This document shows, piece by piece, positions 10,091 to 21,849 of a stretch of DNA of 64,000 nucleotides. The notes under the pieces were generated by a model that was not told the origin of the DNA, did not search any database, and saw only the letters and a list, made by a program, of their open reading frames with translations. Location of the stretch: positions 1 to 64,000 of the forward strand of contig JAVTVY010017310.1 in NCBI GenBank assembly GCA_036873755.1, given 5' to 3'. The position numbers were made by a program, and so were the translations under genes. Source of the stretch: Hanleya hanleyi. Taxonomy: Eukaryota > Mollusca > Polyplacophora > Lepidopleurida > Hanleyidae. How positions within the stretch are numbered: position 1 is the stretch's first letter; each line of letters starts with the position of its first letter.

Positions 10091-12616
10091 ATTAGGACTC
10101 CGATGCGAACTGAACTCTTGGAAATCCCCACCCCCAGTTGACATCCTGCCTATATTAAGATGGGCACTGCTCAAGTCAGAATCACCAGTGATTTTCATCA
10201 AAAATCACCAGAAATTGTCATCAAAAGTAGGCCAGCCCAGAACTTGTTGGTAACAGTCTCCTAATGCGCCTTCATTCCATAAATAAATAAGGATCGCCGA
10301 TTTAATTTTACAATTTTGTAACTAAAGGAAACAGATTGAATAATAAAAAGTTCAGTAGATTTCAGGTTTTACGTGTGAAAATACATTTACATCTCTTTAA
10401 TGGTTTTCAGTGCCCTTGTCCAGGACCAAAACAGCTTTTTGAATCGCATTATTTTCCCAACAATACAACAAATTCTTCCATATAGTCCTATAGTAGAAAG
10501 GTAGCATTTATGTAGTTTACGGTAATTCAACTCAAAACCAACACCTTCTCAGCACAAGATAATAAAGCTATGTCATTCTCCTGAGCATGACCGGTACAAA
10601 GACGAATAAATAGCATCTCTACATCACGTTGTTATCTAGATATATGAGACAAAACATTTTGGGTATCGGCAATCTGACGAATGTAGAATTTGAGGATTGT
10701 ACTTAGCATCTTAAATACAGCCTCTTAATACTGATTACATATCTGTTAATTTCGTTTCCCATAATGTAGCATTTAATCAAAACATGTGTGTATATAGCAA
10801 AAGTGTGTTTCTCAAGTTAACGGCAGCTGTTCAAATGTGCCCTCGAACGGTAAAATTAATAAAGACGTCAACATGTGAACTCATAGAATCTGCACTGTCG
10901 ATGGTTTAATGTAATACCGGTACCATCTGTTGTGATATTTTTTTAACTCCCAGACAGATCTGTTTATTTTTTTCTCCCCTGCTCTGACCTCTAGGAACAA
11001 TTTGATTATTACACCATGGCAGTATTAACCGCATTCTCGAACCCCAAGCCTATCAGACTGTTAGCTCTGATCTGTTCTATAGGCCTATTGGGGGTGACCC
11101 AGCTACACTGCTGTGACCTCTAGCTCTCAAAACAATTGCGGATGGCATATCCCACCAGGTTTTGTACTGTGTTATATATACAGTGAAACATACAGCCAAG
11201 GGTTCCCGATGGGCAGTGCACTCGCTGAGCCATCAATAAATAAAAAAAGAATTATAAATCAAATTTTCATCAGAATTGGGTCAGCTCAGAACTTGCTGGT
11301 AACAATGCCCTAATTCACTCACTCATGCCAAAAATCAAGGTTCTAATTTCAACGGTTTCCTTATTTTGCCGACGAAAGGATTCAGATGGACTGACTGACT
11401 GACTCACTCACTCACTCATTACCGGACAATTTGCGATCTGTAGCCTACTTCGTAGGAATATAATCTTTGGAAATGTCTGTGACGGAATCACAGTGAAAGT
11501 CCTTCGTGTTGACTAGTGTTGCTTCTATATTTTTTTGCTGCTCTGTATCAGTTTGGTTATTCTTATATGATATCTACTATCATACAGTATCCAAGGGTGA
11601 GAAGTGTTTTGTCCTCGTGAGAAAAGCGCGATTGGGTCATTACAGGGGTTAAATCTAGTGCGTGACGGAATCACAAGAAAATCGTGACGGAATCACGAGT
11701 GCGCTTTTAAATCTTCTCGGTAAAGGAGCTTTATAAATTACACATTTTCTCCACAAAAATATTCCCTAGGATGAATTTATCACTTCTAATTATAAAATTT
11801 AAACTCTGAACTCTTATCTTGGATAATGTATACAGTTCCCGTCACATGCATATCTTTTCTACAGGTGTTTTCATTTAGTATACTTTTCAGTAAAATGAAA
11901 CTTTTCTTCCTTGGCAAGTTTGAATTTCCCCGAGTTCATCAAGTTTATAAATTGCGGGAAAAAATATTTCGCGATTAAAGCACATCTTCTGCGTTATTGG
12001 CGTGTCCCCAGAAATAATAGGCAGCGAATAAAAAAAACAGCATGCTAATAAATGGTCTGCGAAAAAAATGTGAAGTGAATTTTGTGCGAAAAATGGGGTG
12101 TTTTGGTGATGGATGCTTTTACTTGGAAATCATGACAAGATGGTTAATTAGAAGGCCCCGTAAAGGATACCACAATTAACAAATGAGCTGTGTACTAAGC
12201 AAGATACTAAGTGCATATTACCAGAGGTGCATAATGAATGTACCAGAAGATAAAAAAAAATCATCAACTCTAGAATAGCTCATTCGTCCTGTATGTGAAC
12301 AGTTACACATATACTATTAAAGCTTACATCATAACGCACATCGCAAGATGTCAGCGTGTCAAATATCATCAAACCTGGGGCGAAAACCTCATTAAACCGT
12401 AAAACGTCGTCAGTCAACCTATCTCCATATAACCTGGCGGGATATAAGAATCTTTATCCCAGATACCCATGCTACACATGGGTGGGACTGAGGTGTGTTC
12501 TTGGACAATGCCGCTGTAAATTCCGGTCAATCAACAAAACACGCAAATTAACGTTTTAATGCACCAAACACCCTGTTCGTGTATATTGAAGAGTTCAATT
12601 CCTTGAGAGTTTTTTC

Positions 12617-13165
12617 TCGCGCATGCGCAAAATGTTGAACACGGACGACACACTAGTCCAGGCAGATGCTCCTTCACGACTGCTTTACATTGATACCTAA
12701 TACGACTCCATCGGCCCATTAGGGGCTCACCTAGATCCCAAAACGTCTATTCCCATACATTTTGTCTACTGCGCATGCGCAGAATGACGTCAGTTCCACG
12801 TCTCACCCACCGCGTCGGATGCTCTTTCACGAATGCTTCACATTGATACCTCATACGACTCCATAGGACGAATAGGGACTCACCTAGACCCCAAAACGGC
12901 TATTTCCATACCCTTTTCCCACAATTCCCTGCCTGCGCAGAATGTTGAACACGAACGACACACTAGTTCAGGCGGATGCCCCCTCACATATGCTTCAAAT
13001 TGATACCTCAATCGACTGCATCGGCCCACTAGTGGCCCACCTAGACCCCAAAACGTCTATTCCCATACACTTCGTCTATTGCCCATGCGCATAATGACAT
13101 TATTTCAACCCCACACCCAGCCCATCAGATGTGCCTTCACGACTGCTTCACACTGATACCTCATA
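12617..13165. repeat. NRF-1-site satellite, array 3
   Basis: About three units with the same landmarks as array 2: GCGCATGCGC, CACTAGTCCAGGCAGATGC, CACCTAGACCCCAAAACG. Some NRF-1-like sites are mutated (GCCCATGCGCATAATG at about 13081). Confidence 0.85.
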
Positions 13166-13867
13166 CGACCCAATCGGACCATGCAGCGCATTGAAGTCTG
13201 GGGACTACTTTTTCTCCGCGGAGGCAGACCGCATCACCGCCAGACCGCATCACCGCCAGACCGCATCATCGCGGAAGAATTCAAGGTCAAAGGTTGCCAG
13301 AACTATAGTGGTCAAAACTTGGCACACAGCCATCAATGCTGATGCAATCTATAACCTTGAACTGGTGGCCCCCCCTGTCGGAAGCTTCATGAGAATCAAG
13401 AGTTATCTCCCTGGAAAAGTTGAGTTTAAACCGGTAGACTATACTACTATCCACGAATAGTCACTTTTTAGCTCGAAGTGAAATTTCAGGAAATGTTTTG
13501 CATGTTAATGAATTCTAACTATCCCAGGATTTGAAGCGGCATAATTGGGATATTTGTTGCGCCAAAAAGATTCAGTTCACAACCGGAATTATGAAATATT
13601 GGTAAGAAACGCTTGAAAAGAAAGGTATGAGTTGACCCAAACCTGTTAGTATATAATCCCCAAAATGGAGTCCTGACAATCCAAGGCTACACACGTGGCG
13701 GCTCTGGATATTTTGGACTGCCAGTCAACTGGAAACCAGTAAGGCAATCGTTAATGAGGGGACATGAGAACACGAGGAACATTTGAAAACAGTACAACAC
13801 ATGAGCAGTGTGACTCACGTCACAGGACCTACGAAGTAGGGTAGGCATTAGGGCAGGGAGGGGGAGG

Positions 13868-14091
13868 AGAATTTAGCTTAATGTCACACTCAAGTTTGTT
13901 TCACTCATATGGTGACAGTCAGTTTGGTTGGTGGAGAAAGCCGGAGTACCCGGAAAGAACCACCGCCCTTCGGCAAGAAACTGACAGACTTTCACACATG
14001 GACCAGCTGGGCTCGAACCCGTGCCGGTTCAGCGGTGTGAGGCTAGCGGTCACCAGCGAAGCGCCTTAGACCACTCGGCCACCGAGGGCCC
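13868..14091 (-). mobile_element. tRNA-derived SINE, copy 2
   Basis: Same element and orientation as the 9.3-kb copy, carried along by the segmental duplication. Box A and box B are unchanged (GGCCGAGTGGTC; GGTTCGAGCCC). Confidence 0.75.
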
Positions 14092-15766
14092 CTGGTAGGC
14101 ATTAGGACTCCGATGCGAACTGAACTCTTGGAAATCCCCACCCCCCCGTTTGAAATCCTGCCTATATTAAGATGGGCACTGCCCAAGTCAGAATCACCAG
14201 TGATTTTCATCAAAAATCACCAGAATGTTTTTATCAAAAGTAGGTCAGCTCAGAACTTGCTGGTAACAGTCGCCCAATGTACCTTCATGCCAAAAATCAA
14301 GGTTCTAATGTCAACGGTTCTCCTTATTTTGCCGGCGAAACGATTCGGATGGACTGACCGACTCACTCACTGACTCATTACCGGACAATTTGCAAATGAG
14401 AGTCTACTTCGTAGGAATGAAATCCAGCGTGACGGAATCACGGCTTGGAAGGTAATTTAAGAGTTTGAAGCCCTCGTTATTCAAATTTTTTCTCTGTATG
14501 CAGACTTTCTACGTCTGATCGCCAAGTTACTATGCTGTCAAGTTTCAAATAAAGTATAATATCCTCTGAAATATTGCAGAATTTTCGTTACATGAGCAGT
14601 GTGACTAATGTCACAGGACCTACGAAGTAGGGTAGGCATTAGGACTCCGATGCGAACTGAACTCTTGGAAATCCCCACCCCCAGTTGACATCCTGCCTAT
14701 ATTAAGATGGGCACTGCTCAAGTCAGAATCACCAGTGATTTTCATCAAAAATCACCAGAAATTGTCATCAAAAGTAGGCCAGCCCAGAACTTGTTGGTAA
14801 CAGTCTCCTAATGCGCCTTCATTCCATAAATAAATAAGGATCGCCGATTTAATTTTACAATTTTGTAACTAAAGGAAACAGATTGAATAATAAAAAGTTC
14901 AGTAGATTTCAGGTTTTACGTGTGAAAATACATTTACATCTCTTTAATGGTTTTCAGTGCCCTTGTCCAGGACCAAAACAGCTTTTTGAATCGCATTATT
15001 TTCCCAACAATACAACAAATTCTTCCATATAGTCCTATAGTAGAAAGGTAGCATTTATGTAGTTTACGGTAATTCAACTCAAAACCAACACCTTCTCAGC
15101 ACAAGATAATAAAGCTATGTCATTCTCCTGAGCATGACCGGTACAAAGACGAATAAATAGCATCTCTACATCACGTTGTTATCTAGATATATGAGACAAA
15201 ACATTTTGGGTATCGGCAATCTGACGAATGTAGAATTTGAGGATTGTACTTAGCATCTTAAATACAGCCTCTTAATATTGATTACATATCTGTTAATTTC
15301 GTTTCCCATAATGTAGCATTTAATCAAAACATGTGTGTATATAGCAAAAGTGTGTTTCTCAAGTTAACGGCAGCTGTTCAAATGTGCCCTCGAACGGTAA
15401 AATTAATAAAGACGTCAACATGTGAACTCATAGAATCTGCACTGTCGATGGTTTAATGTAATACCGGTACCATCTGTTGTGATATTTTTTTAACTCCCAG
15501 ACAGATCTGTTTATTTTTTTTTCTCCCCTGCTCTGACCTCTAGGAACAATTTGATTATTACACCATGGCAGTATTAACTGCATTCTCGAACCCCAAGCCT
15601 ATCAGACTGTTAGCTCTGATCTGTTCTATAGGCCTATTGGGGGTGACCCAGCTACACTGCTGTGACCTCTAGCTCTCAAAACAATTGCGGATGGCATATC
15701 CCACCAGGTTTTGTACTGTGTTATATATACAGTGAAACATACAGCCAAGGGTTCCCGATGGGCAGT

Positions 15767-17165
15767 GCACTCGCTGAGCCATCAATAAATAAAAAAAGAA
15801 TTATAAATCAAATTTTCATCAGAATTGGGTCAGCTCAGAACTTGCTGGTAACAATGCCCTAATGCACGTTCATGCCAAAAATCAAGGTTCTAATTTCAAC
15901 GGTTTCCTTATTTTGCCGACGAAAGGATTCAGATGGACTGACTGACTGACTGACTCACTCACTCACTCATTACCGGACAATTTGCGATCTGTAGCCTACT
16001 TCGTAGGAATATAATCTTTGGAAATGTCTGTACGGAATCACAGTGAAAGTCCTTCGTGTTGACTAGTGTTGCTTCTATATTTTTTTGCTGCTCTGTTTCA
16101 GTTTGGTTATTCTTATATGATATCTACTATCATACAGTATCCAAGGGTGAGAAGTTTTTTGTCCTCGTGAGAAAAGCGCGATTGGGTCATTACAGGGGTT
16201 AAATCTAGTGCGTGACGGAATCACAAGGAAATCGTGACGGAATCACGAGTGCGCTTTTAAATCTTCTCGGTAAAGGAGCTTTATAAATTACACATTTTCT
16301 CCACAAAAATATTCCCTAGGATGAATTTATCACTTCTAATTATAAAATTTAAACTCTGAACTCTTATCTTGGATAATGTATACAGTTCCCGTCACATGCA
16401 TATCTTTTCTACAGGTGTTTTCATTTAGTATACTTTTCAGTAAAATGAAACTTTTCTTCCTTGGCAATTTTGAATTTCCCCGAGTTCATCAAGTTTATAA
16501 ATTGCGGGAAAAAATATTTCGCGATTAAAACACATCTTCTGTGTTATTGGCGTGTCCCCAGAAATAATAGGCAGCGAATAAAAAAAACAGCATGCTAATA
16601 AATGGTCTGCGAAAAAAATGTGAAGTGAATTTTGTGCGAAAAATGGGGTGTTTTGGTGATGGATGCTTTTACTTGGAAATCATGACAAGATGGTTAATTA
16701 GAAGGCCCCGTAACGGATACCAAAATTAACAGATGAGCTGTGTACTAAGCAAGATACTAAGTGCATATTACCAGAGGTGCATAATGAATGTACAAGAAGA
16801 GAAAAAAAATCATCAACTCTAGAATAGCTCCTTCGTCCTGTATGTGAACAGTTACACATATACTATTAAAGCTTACATCATAACGCACATCGCAAGATGT
16901 CAGCGTGTCAAATATCATCAAACCTGGGGCGAAAACCTCATTAAACCGTAAAACGTCGTCAGTCAACCTATCTCCATATAACCTGGCGGGATATAAGAAT
17001 CTTTATCCCAGATACCCATGCTACACATGGGTGGGACTGAGGTGTGTTCTTGGACAATGCCGCTGTAAATTCCGGTCAATCAACAAAACACGCAAATTAA
17101 CGTTTTAATGCACCAAACACCCTGTTCGTGTATATCGAAGAGTTCAATTCCTTGAGAGTTTTTTC
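15767..17165. repeat. Segmental tandem duplication, unit 3 (truncated)
   Basis: Repeats the first 1.4 kb of units 1 and 2, through CACGCAAATTAACGTTTTAATG and GAGAGTTTTTTCTCG. It then leaves the unit and joins the 146-bp satellite: units 1 and 2 continue GCGCATGCGC after TTTTTTCTCGC, this copy continues TCCAGTTTAATCGG. Confidence 0.9.
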
Positions 17166-17204
17166 TCGTCCAGTTTAATCGGTATTTAGGTTTTAATTGT
17201 TGGT

Positions 17205-18360
17205 TTTTGTCCCCCGACGCCCGAAGGGCTAAAGGGGGACTATAGTATTGGGGTTCGTCCGTGCGTCCGTGCGTCCGTCCGTCCGTCCCAGCGTCCGTGC
17301 GTCCGTCTAACTTTGTTTCCCGACAATAACTTCTGAAAAACTGAACAGATTCTTTTCAAATTTAGTGTGTGGGTACCCCGTCTCAAGATCTCGCTTGGGA
17401 TTGTTTTTCGCACCGATCCGCCTATAGGTGGCGCCACCTGGGGGGCAAATTTAAAATTTCGTTTCCGGACAATAACTTTTGAAAAACTGAACGGATTCTT
17501 TTCAAATTTGGTGTGTGGGTACCTCGCCTCAAGATCTCGCTTGGGATTGTTTTTCGCACCGATCCGCCTATAGGTGGCGCCACCTGGGGGCAAAGTTGAA
17601 ATTTTATTTCCGGACAATAACTTTAAAAAAACTGAACGGATTCTTTTCAAATTTGGTGTGTGGGTACCTCACCTCAAGATCTCGCTTGGGATTGTTTTTC
17701 GCACCGATCCGCCTGTAGGTGGCGCCACCTATGGGCAAAGTTAAAATTTCATTTCCAGACAATAACTTTAGAAAAACTGAACGAATTCTTTTCAAATTTG
17801 GTGTGTGAGTAACTCGCTTAAAGATCTCACTTGGAATTGTTTTTCGTGCCGACCCGCCTATAGGTGGCGACACCTGGGGGCAAAGTTAAAATTTTGTTTC
17901 CGGACAATAACTTTTGAAAAACTGAACGGTTTCTTTTCAAATTTGGTGTTTGGGTACCTAGCCTCGAGGTCTCGCTTGGGATTGTTTTTTGCACCGATTC
18001 GCCTTTAGATGGCACCACTTGGGGGTCAAAGTTAAAGTTTCGTTTCCAGAGAATAACTTTAGAAAAACTGAATGGTTTCTTCTCAAATTTGGTATGTGGG
18101 TACCTCACCTCAAGATATCGCTTGGGATTGTTTTTCACGCCAATCTGCCTATAGGTGGCGCCACCTGGGGGCCAAGTTAAACTTTTGCATCTGTCAGACT
18201 TTCCAGACAATAACTCCTGAAAAACTGAACGGATTCTTTTTAAATTTTGTATGAGGGTACTTCGCCTCAAGACTTTGCTTATGATTGTTTTTCACGCTGA
18301 GCTGCCTATAGGTGTCGCCACCTGCGGGCCAAGTTGAAATTTTGTTTTCATACAATATCT
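17205..18360. repeat. 146-bp tandem repeat with (TCCG)n head, array 1
   Basis: Starts with GTCCGTGCGTCCGTGCGTCC-type microsatellite (17250-17310), followed by seven units marked by GACAATAACTT (about 17322, 17467, 17613, 17758, 17903, 18049, 18203). Unit landmarks: AACTGAACGGATTCTTTTCA, GTGTGTGGGTACC, CAAGATCTCGCTTGGGATTG and CCTATAGGTGGCGCCACC. Open frames on both strands up to 147 codons reflect a period not divisible by three plus lack of stops; not genes. Confidence 0.9.
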
Positions 18361-18476
18361 AATGAAACCCTGGCCGGATTAGGACAAATTCTGTAATTGT
18401 GGGTACCTGGATCTCACTTGGGATTGCTCTGCATGCTGGGTAATGAAAGTTACGGTTCCAGTTCAAATCAATTGTT

Positions 18477-18985
18477 TCAACGTCGGGGGACTTGAACCCC
18501 TCGGGTTTTCATCCCTCTGGCCGGGACTGTCATTTCTCTGAGATCGTTTTCAGTTTTAAAGGACCGGTAACCTAGTTGTTTATAAACATCAGAACAGTGT
18601 TGGTCCATGGATTTAACGACATCCCAAGATACTCCCAGCCTCCATTTCCAAGCGGTCTCTGAAGATTTTTTTCGCTTTGTCGAAAAAGATTTCACTTTGG
18701 TATCGCTTTTTGTATTTTGTTGTACCCAAAGGCTGACGTTATCTGGAACAACTCTACCGAGGAAACGATACAACTCATCCGTGCCATCAAGTGGATTCTC
18801 TGCCAGAGATTCGTATAAAAACTGCTTGATTCTCCCAGGATACCGCTTTTTCAACATACCCGAATAATTCAAGTCTGATCTTATTGCATCACAAAGTTTA
18901 ATTCCGTCATTAGTCGCCCATTCAAGTTCATTTCGCCCCAAATTGTTTCTTGAACTTATTATTCCGCGAGGATCTCGAAGCAATT
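18477..18985 (-). pseudogene. Carbohydrate sulfotransferase last-exon fragment, copy 1
   Basis: Encodes the C-terminal part of a membrane-associated carbohydrate sulfotransferase (CHST1/GlcNAc-6-O-type). It begins at the 3'-phosphate-binding motif LLRDPRGIISSR, which contacts the PAPS donor, and ends at a TGA-equivalent stop after VQVPRR. The 5' part is cut off at 18985, where the DNA switches to the 9.0-kb-type spacer (ATTTCAGGAAATGTTTTGC). No N terminus, no 5'-phosphosulfate motif. The 800-bp block including it is tandemly repeated (18468 and 19274 share ATCAATTGTTTCAACGTCGG). A truncated copy without a start, hence pseudogene. Confidence 0.75.
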
Positions 18986-18989
18986 GGAT

Positions 18990-19280
18990 AAATTTAAGAT
19001 AATTTCAGGAAATGTTTTGCATGTTAATGAATTCTAACTATCCCAGGATTTGAAGCGGCATAATTGGGATATTTGTTGCGCCAAAAAGATTCAGTTCACA
19101 ACCGGAATTATGAAATATTGGTAAGAAACGCTTGAAAAGAAAGGTATGGGTTGACCCAAACCTCTTAGCATATAATCCCCAAAATGGAGTCCTGACAATC
19201 CAAGGCTACACACGTGGCGACTCTGGACACTTTGGACTGCCAGTCAACTGGAAACCAGTAAGGCAATCTTTAATCAATTG
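18990..19280. repeat. Spacer shared with the duplicated segments
   Basis: Near-identical to 9024-9300, 13479-13755 and 24506-24780 (from ATTTCAGGAAATGTTTTGC to CCAGTAAGGCAATC). Here it separates two sulfotransferase exon copies. Confidence 0.85.
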
Positions 19281-19282
19281 TT

Positions 19283-20081
19283 TCAACGTCGGGGGACTTG
19301 AACCCCTCGGGTTTTCATCTCTCTGGCCGGGACTGTCATTTCTCTGAGATCGTTTTCAGTTTTAAAGGACCGGTAACCTAGTTGTTTATAAACATCAGAA
19401 CAGTGTTGGTCCATGGATTTAACGACATCCCAAGATACTCCCAGCCTCCATTTCCAAGCGGTTTCTGAAGAATTTTTTCGCGTTGTCGAAAAAGATTTCA
19501 CTTTGGTATCGCTTTTTGTATTTTGTTGTACCCAAAGGCTGACGTTATCTGGAACAACTCTACCGAGGAAACGATACAACTCATCCGTGCCATCAAGTGG
19601 CTTCTCCGCCAGAGATTCGTACAAAAACTGCTTGATTCTCCCAGGATACCGCTTTTTCAACATACCCGAATAATTCAAGTCTGATCTTATTGCATCACAA
19701 AGTTTAATTCCGTCATTAGTCGCCCATTCAAGTTCATTTCGCCCCAAATTGTTTCTTGAACTTATTATTCCGCGAGGATCTCGAAGCAATTGGATAACGT
19801 TGAGAGAGGGCAGACGATCTATTAGTGCTCGTATGTCAGGCATTCTCAGGCGGATCGTCTTGATAACCCTTAACGAAGAATTCCTGCAAGTGTCAATGAA
19901 GTCTTGTACGCAACTGTCCCGAGACGTTCCGCCACATTTGATAAATTTCTGTGATTTGACTCCCAGTCCCATGAAGCTATTCCGCAGACTTCCTATGTCA
20001 ATATTGGTCAAATCACAGTTATAAAATGACTCCAGGATATCCGTCACAATAGAAACCTTCGTCTTATCAGTTGGTGGTGAT
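19283..20081 (-). CDS. Carbohydrate sulfotransferase terminal exon, copy 2 (partial gene)
   Basis: Longest copy. The open frame starts after a splice acceptor, TATTCCAG before 20081, and reads SPPTDKTKVSIVTDILESFY and onward for about 266 residues to the stop at 19283. Numbering from the GTG at 20047: the 3'-phosphate-binding motif RDPRG is at 89-93 with Ser-97/Arg-98, and paired cysteines lie between (CGG, DSC, DTC). This family transfers sulfate from PAPS to GlcNAc/Gal residues in the Golgi; the 5'-phosphosulfate loop and membrane anchor should be encoded in upstream exons (higher coordinates). I did not find them up to 28 kb, so the gene may be incomplete. The frame is intact and differs from copy 1 by a handful of residues. 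Alternative: a non-functional duplicate. Confidence 0.7.
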
Positions 20082-20424
20082 CTGGAATATCAGAGGATAT
20101 ATGGGATATATAAATATAAAAAATCTGCAGAAAACTATCCATTCAGACGAGAATATCTAATTGGCATTGCTTCTGAAAAGTCTCACTTTGGTCTTTGTGA
20201 CGCTATAGCAAAATACCAACAGGCGGCTCGTATCTTGATTTCTAGAAATTATAACTCAAGTTTTTTTTTATTATAAACCATACAAAACATCACTTCAGGT
20301 CAGACATGTCCTAGAGTGTTTAATGAAATGCAATTTACTACAGACCCGTCAAATGTGTTCATTTCACTCGTTCAATGTAACAAGCACGAGACACTACAAT
20401 GTGATACCGTGCAAGATACTTTTG

Positions 20425-20470
20425 ATATCCGCGCGCGCGCACGCGCGCGTGTGTGTGTGTTTGTGTTTGA
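20425..20470. repeat. Alternating CG/GT tract
   Basis: CCGCGCGCGCGCACGCGCGC followed by (GT)n: alternating purine-pyrimidine, a potential Z-DNA former. The same tract follows the same flanking sequence (GATATCCGCGCGCG) at 29400-29440. Confidence 0.7.
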
Positions 20471-20499
20471 GTGGTTGGGGAGTGTGGCGGGCCTACTCG

Positions 20500-21000
20500 T
20501 GTATTTGTGCCTAATCGTGTCAGCGCCAAATCGTGTAAAAAAATTGCGCCTAATAACGTGTTGCGCCTAACCGTGTAGGAAATTTGCGCTTAATGGTGGA
20601 ACTGCGCCTAATGGTGTAGGAAATTTGCGCTTAATTGTGGAACTGCACCTAATCGTGTACGGAATCTGCGCCTATTTGTGTAAATTCGCCTAATCGTGTA
20701 AGGAGGCTGCGTCTAATCATGTAACTGCTCCTAATCATTGGAACCATCTTGCGCCTAATTCTGCGTTGCGCCTAATCGCGTAGAAAAATGGCTCCTACTT
20801 GTGGAACTGCGCCTATTCGTGCAGGAGATTTGCTTCTATTGTTGAAATGCATCTACATGTATTCGTGTGAGAAATATGCGTCTAATCGTGATAACGCGCT
20901 TATTCGTGGAAATCATTTTGCGCCTAATTATGCGTTGCACCTAATCGTGTAGAAAATTTGCGCCTAATTGTGTATAGAGACTGAGCCTAAACGTGCACAA
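20500..21000 (+). repeat. Minisatellite, unit GCGCCTAATCGTGTAGGAAATTT
   Basis: About 20 degenerate copies of GCGCCTAATCGTGT with 6-15 base linkers (AGGAAATTT or GGAACT). Typical spacings are 20-24 bases. No coding or RNA function suggested. Confidence 0.8.
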
Positions 21001-21845
21001 CGTGAAGACATAAGTAGTATGTAAAGGACGAATGAGGTCAACTTGACCTTATTTCGTCATTTTTGGGGAGGTCACGTGGAGATCACGGGATCAAGAGGTC
21101 AAGGTCACTATAATTCCGAAACTTCCGGTCACGTGACCTTTGGGGCATGTATTCCGCCGCGGTGATGCGGTCTGGCGGTGATGCGGTCGAACGGAAAAAG
21201 CCTCGGGGAACAGAATGTAGTCCCAAATACGCGGGAGCCGGCGGAAATTCTCCAGCAATCTTCGTCAATCTTCAGGACATTTTGGAGGCGAGAGAGGCCT
21301 CTAGTGAACCGATTGGGTCGAGTGAGATGTCAAAGTGGAGCGCTCGTCCAGAGCGATCATGTCATGGGTTGGTGCATGTAAATTCAGGATTTGTCCCAAA
21401 AATATGAAAAGCGGAACACGGACTTTACCCCTAAAATAGGGGAAAACTCCTATCAACAAGTTCCAAAAGGGCTAATATCGGTCTCCGGCTTATCGGGCCT
21501 GCCTATCACGTCATGGGTGGGTGTATGTAAAATGCGGACTTGTCTCCGAAAATGTAAAATGCGGAACACGGACTTTACCTCAACAATAGGAGAATGATTC
21601 GAACATTTGCATCTATAGGGTAAAATGACTGTATGGAGTATGGGTGTGGTCATTTTTTGTGGATTTTACTATGGGTTGTGGGGAATGATCTCGGAGCTAA
21701 GCGATGAAATTTTTCGAAAAATCCCGGTACCGGGTAGGTCTGTAAATAGGTTCATACCGGCTCATTGGATAGGTTCATACTGAGAAATTTACTCTTGGAC
21801 ATATGCGATACCTCACTCAACTCCATCGGCCCACTAGTGGCCCAC
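21000..21845. repeat. Mixed relics of the satellite spacer and short repeats
   Basis: GCGGTGATGCGGTCTGGCGG at about 21160 is the antisense of the CCGCATCACCGCCAGACC motif found at about 8776, 13228 and 24280. Two copies of GCGGAACACGGACTTTACC lie at about 21411 and 21561. The end (21795-21849) is a partial NRF-1-satellite unit that is interrupted by the next element. Confidence 0.6.
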
Positions 21846-21849
21846 CTAG

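Larger units (their letters stand above)
6137..11219. repeat. Segmental tandem duplication, unit 1 (about 5.1 kb)
   Basis: Begins at the shared junction GTGCACTCGCTGAGCC and is followed by AT-rich DNA (6150-7530), an NRF-1 satellite (7535-8745), a conserved spacer (8745-9310), a SINE (9315-9540), an inverted-repeat element (9851-10090) and 1.1 kb of AT-rich DNA. The same order recurs in the next unit. The extra length relative to unit 2 comes mostly from more satellite copies. The 67-codon frame near 7276, repeated in other copies, starts with GTG and is probably not a gene. Confidence 0.9.
11220..15766. repeat. Segmental tandem duplication, unit 2 (about 4.55 kb)
   Basis: Same order and near-identical sequence as unit 1, from GTGCACTCGCTGAGCC to the next copy of that junction at about 15766. 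The satellite is shorter (12617-13165). A 101-bp stretch before the SINE (about 13762-13862) is present here and in the 24.8-kb copy but missing in unit 1. Confidence 0.9.

Noticed and set aside
17240..18270. Long open frames on both strands of the 146-bp repeat
   Set aside because: The same text repeats with the unit and occurs on both strands; typical read-through of a stop-poor tandem repeat.
18480..18520. GACTTGAACCC resembling a tRNA T-arm
   Set aside because: It lies within the sulfotransferase C-terminal codons and has no partner box A or cloverleaf.
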